DNA of 64,000 nucleotides from Amorphochlora amoebiformis (Eukaryota > Cercozoa > Chlorarachniophyceae), in NCBI GenBank assembly GCA_054601695.1, contig BAAHQB010000027.1, positions 868,001 to 932,000 of the forward strand, written 5' to 3'. Made by a program: the position numbers and the translations under genes. The notes below the pieces were generated by a model. That model did not search any database and was not told the origin of the DNA. It saw only the letters and a list, made by a program, of their open reading frames with translations. Below, piece after piece: positions 1-64,000 of the stretch (position 1 is the first letter of the stretch; each line of letters opens with the position of its first letter).

Positions 1-66
<66 letters not shown>
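1..66. repeat. (AT)n microsatellite at the left edge
   Basis: An almost pure AT dinucleotide run fills the first 66 bases. It lies within the intron downstream of the last exon in the window. Confidence 0.95.
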
Positions 67-77
<11 letters not shown>

Positions 78-108
78 ACGATTGTATGCGCGCCTGTATT
101 GTACATAC

Positions 109-63705
<63,597 letters not shown>

Positions 63706-63764
63706 CTGGTATATATATGCAATGACGTCCAATTTTGAATGTTATGTATACATGTGTGTAGATA

Positions 63765-63821
<57 letters not shown>

Positions 63822-63921
63822 GTATACATCTTTAATGTAAATGAAAACATAAGAAAATCAAACAACATTAGAATCAGTACATAATGGATGTATATGTATA
63901 TATATACACATACATATACAT

Positions 63922-63953
<32 letters not shown>

Positions 63954-64000
63954 GATATATATACATGTAATTTTTTGCATGTGTAATATGTTATATACAT

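Overview
The window is eukaryotic DNA, very probably from a unicellular eukaryote; I cannot place the lineage from sequence alone. It is dominated by (TA)n tracts of 20-120 bp, with smaller amounts of CA/GT, degenerate TTAGGG-like DNA and strand-asymmetric pyrimidine DNA. Almost every long open frame reads as runs of Tyr/Ile (or His/Thr) and is translated microsatellite.

The islands of complex sequence between the TA tracts resolve into one minus-strand gene that enters at the right edge and leaves at the left edge. I reconstructed about 179 coding exons, 14-173 nt long and mostly 30-100 nt, summing to about 11.7 kb (about 3,900 residues). That is roughly 18% of the window. Exons were called by an acceptor AG and a donor GT (or GC), an open frame, and agreement of intron phase with both neighbours. 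Nearly all junctions agree. Two places, next to the NPCBM and F5/8C-like exons, do not close and may hide microexons. No convincing start codon, terminal stop, second protein gene, tRNA or rRNA was found.

Protein order, N to C, runs from high to low coordinates. Helical segment (63.7-59.4 kb); SPRY 1 (59.3-56.0); helical linker and SAM-like domain (55.9-53.2); helical segment (52.9-51.9); NPCBM-like domain (51.8-49.7); helical and basic segments with an IQ-like motif (49.6-43.0); SPRY 2 (42.7-39.1); helical segment (38.6-36.6); F5/8C/discoidin-like domain (36.3-33.3); long helical segment (33.1-27.0); RCC1-type repeats (26.1-21.0); beta-rich unassigned region (20.7-14.5); SPRY 3 (14.3-11.5); LamG/ConA-like domains (11.4-4.2); UBA domain (4.0-3.4); helical segment (3.2-2.3); beta-rich region (2.1-0.1). 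SPRY, RCC1, UBA and LamG/F5/8C-like modules in one giant polypeptide recall HERC/PHR-type ubiquitin ligases, so an E3 ligase or scaffold is the best guess. No HECT or RING catalytic domain lies inside the window, so this stays an inference.

Intron structure is the other story. Inferred introns run from 20, 25 and 36 nt up to about 1 kb. About seven use GC donors. Several short unique segments flanked by TA tracts are duplicated nearby, and three of these copies carry a duplicated splice donor with part of its exon. There are also two elements sharing a conserved tail, one with tRNA-promoter-like boxes, and a perfect AACCCT array.
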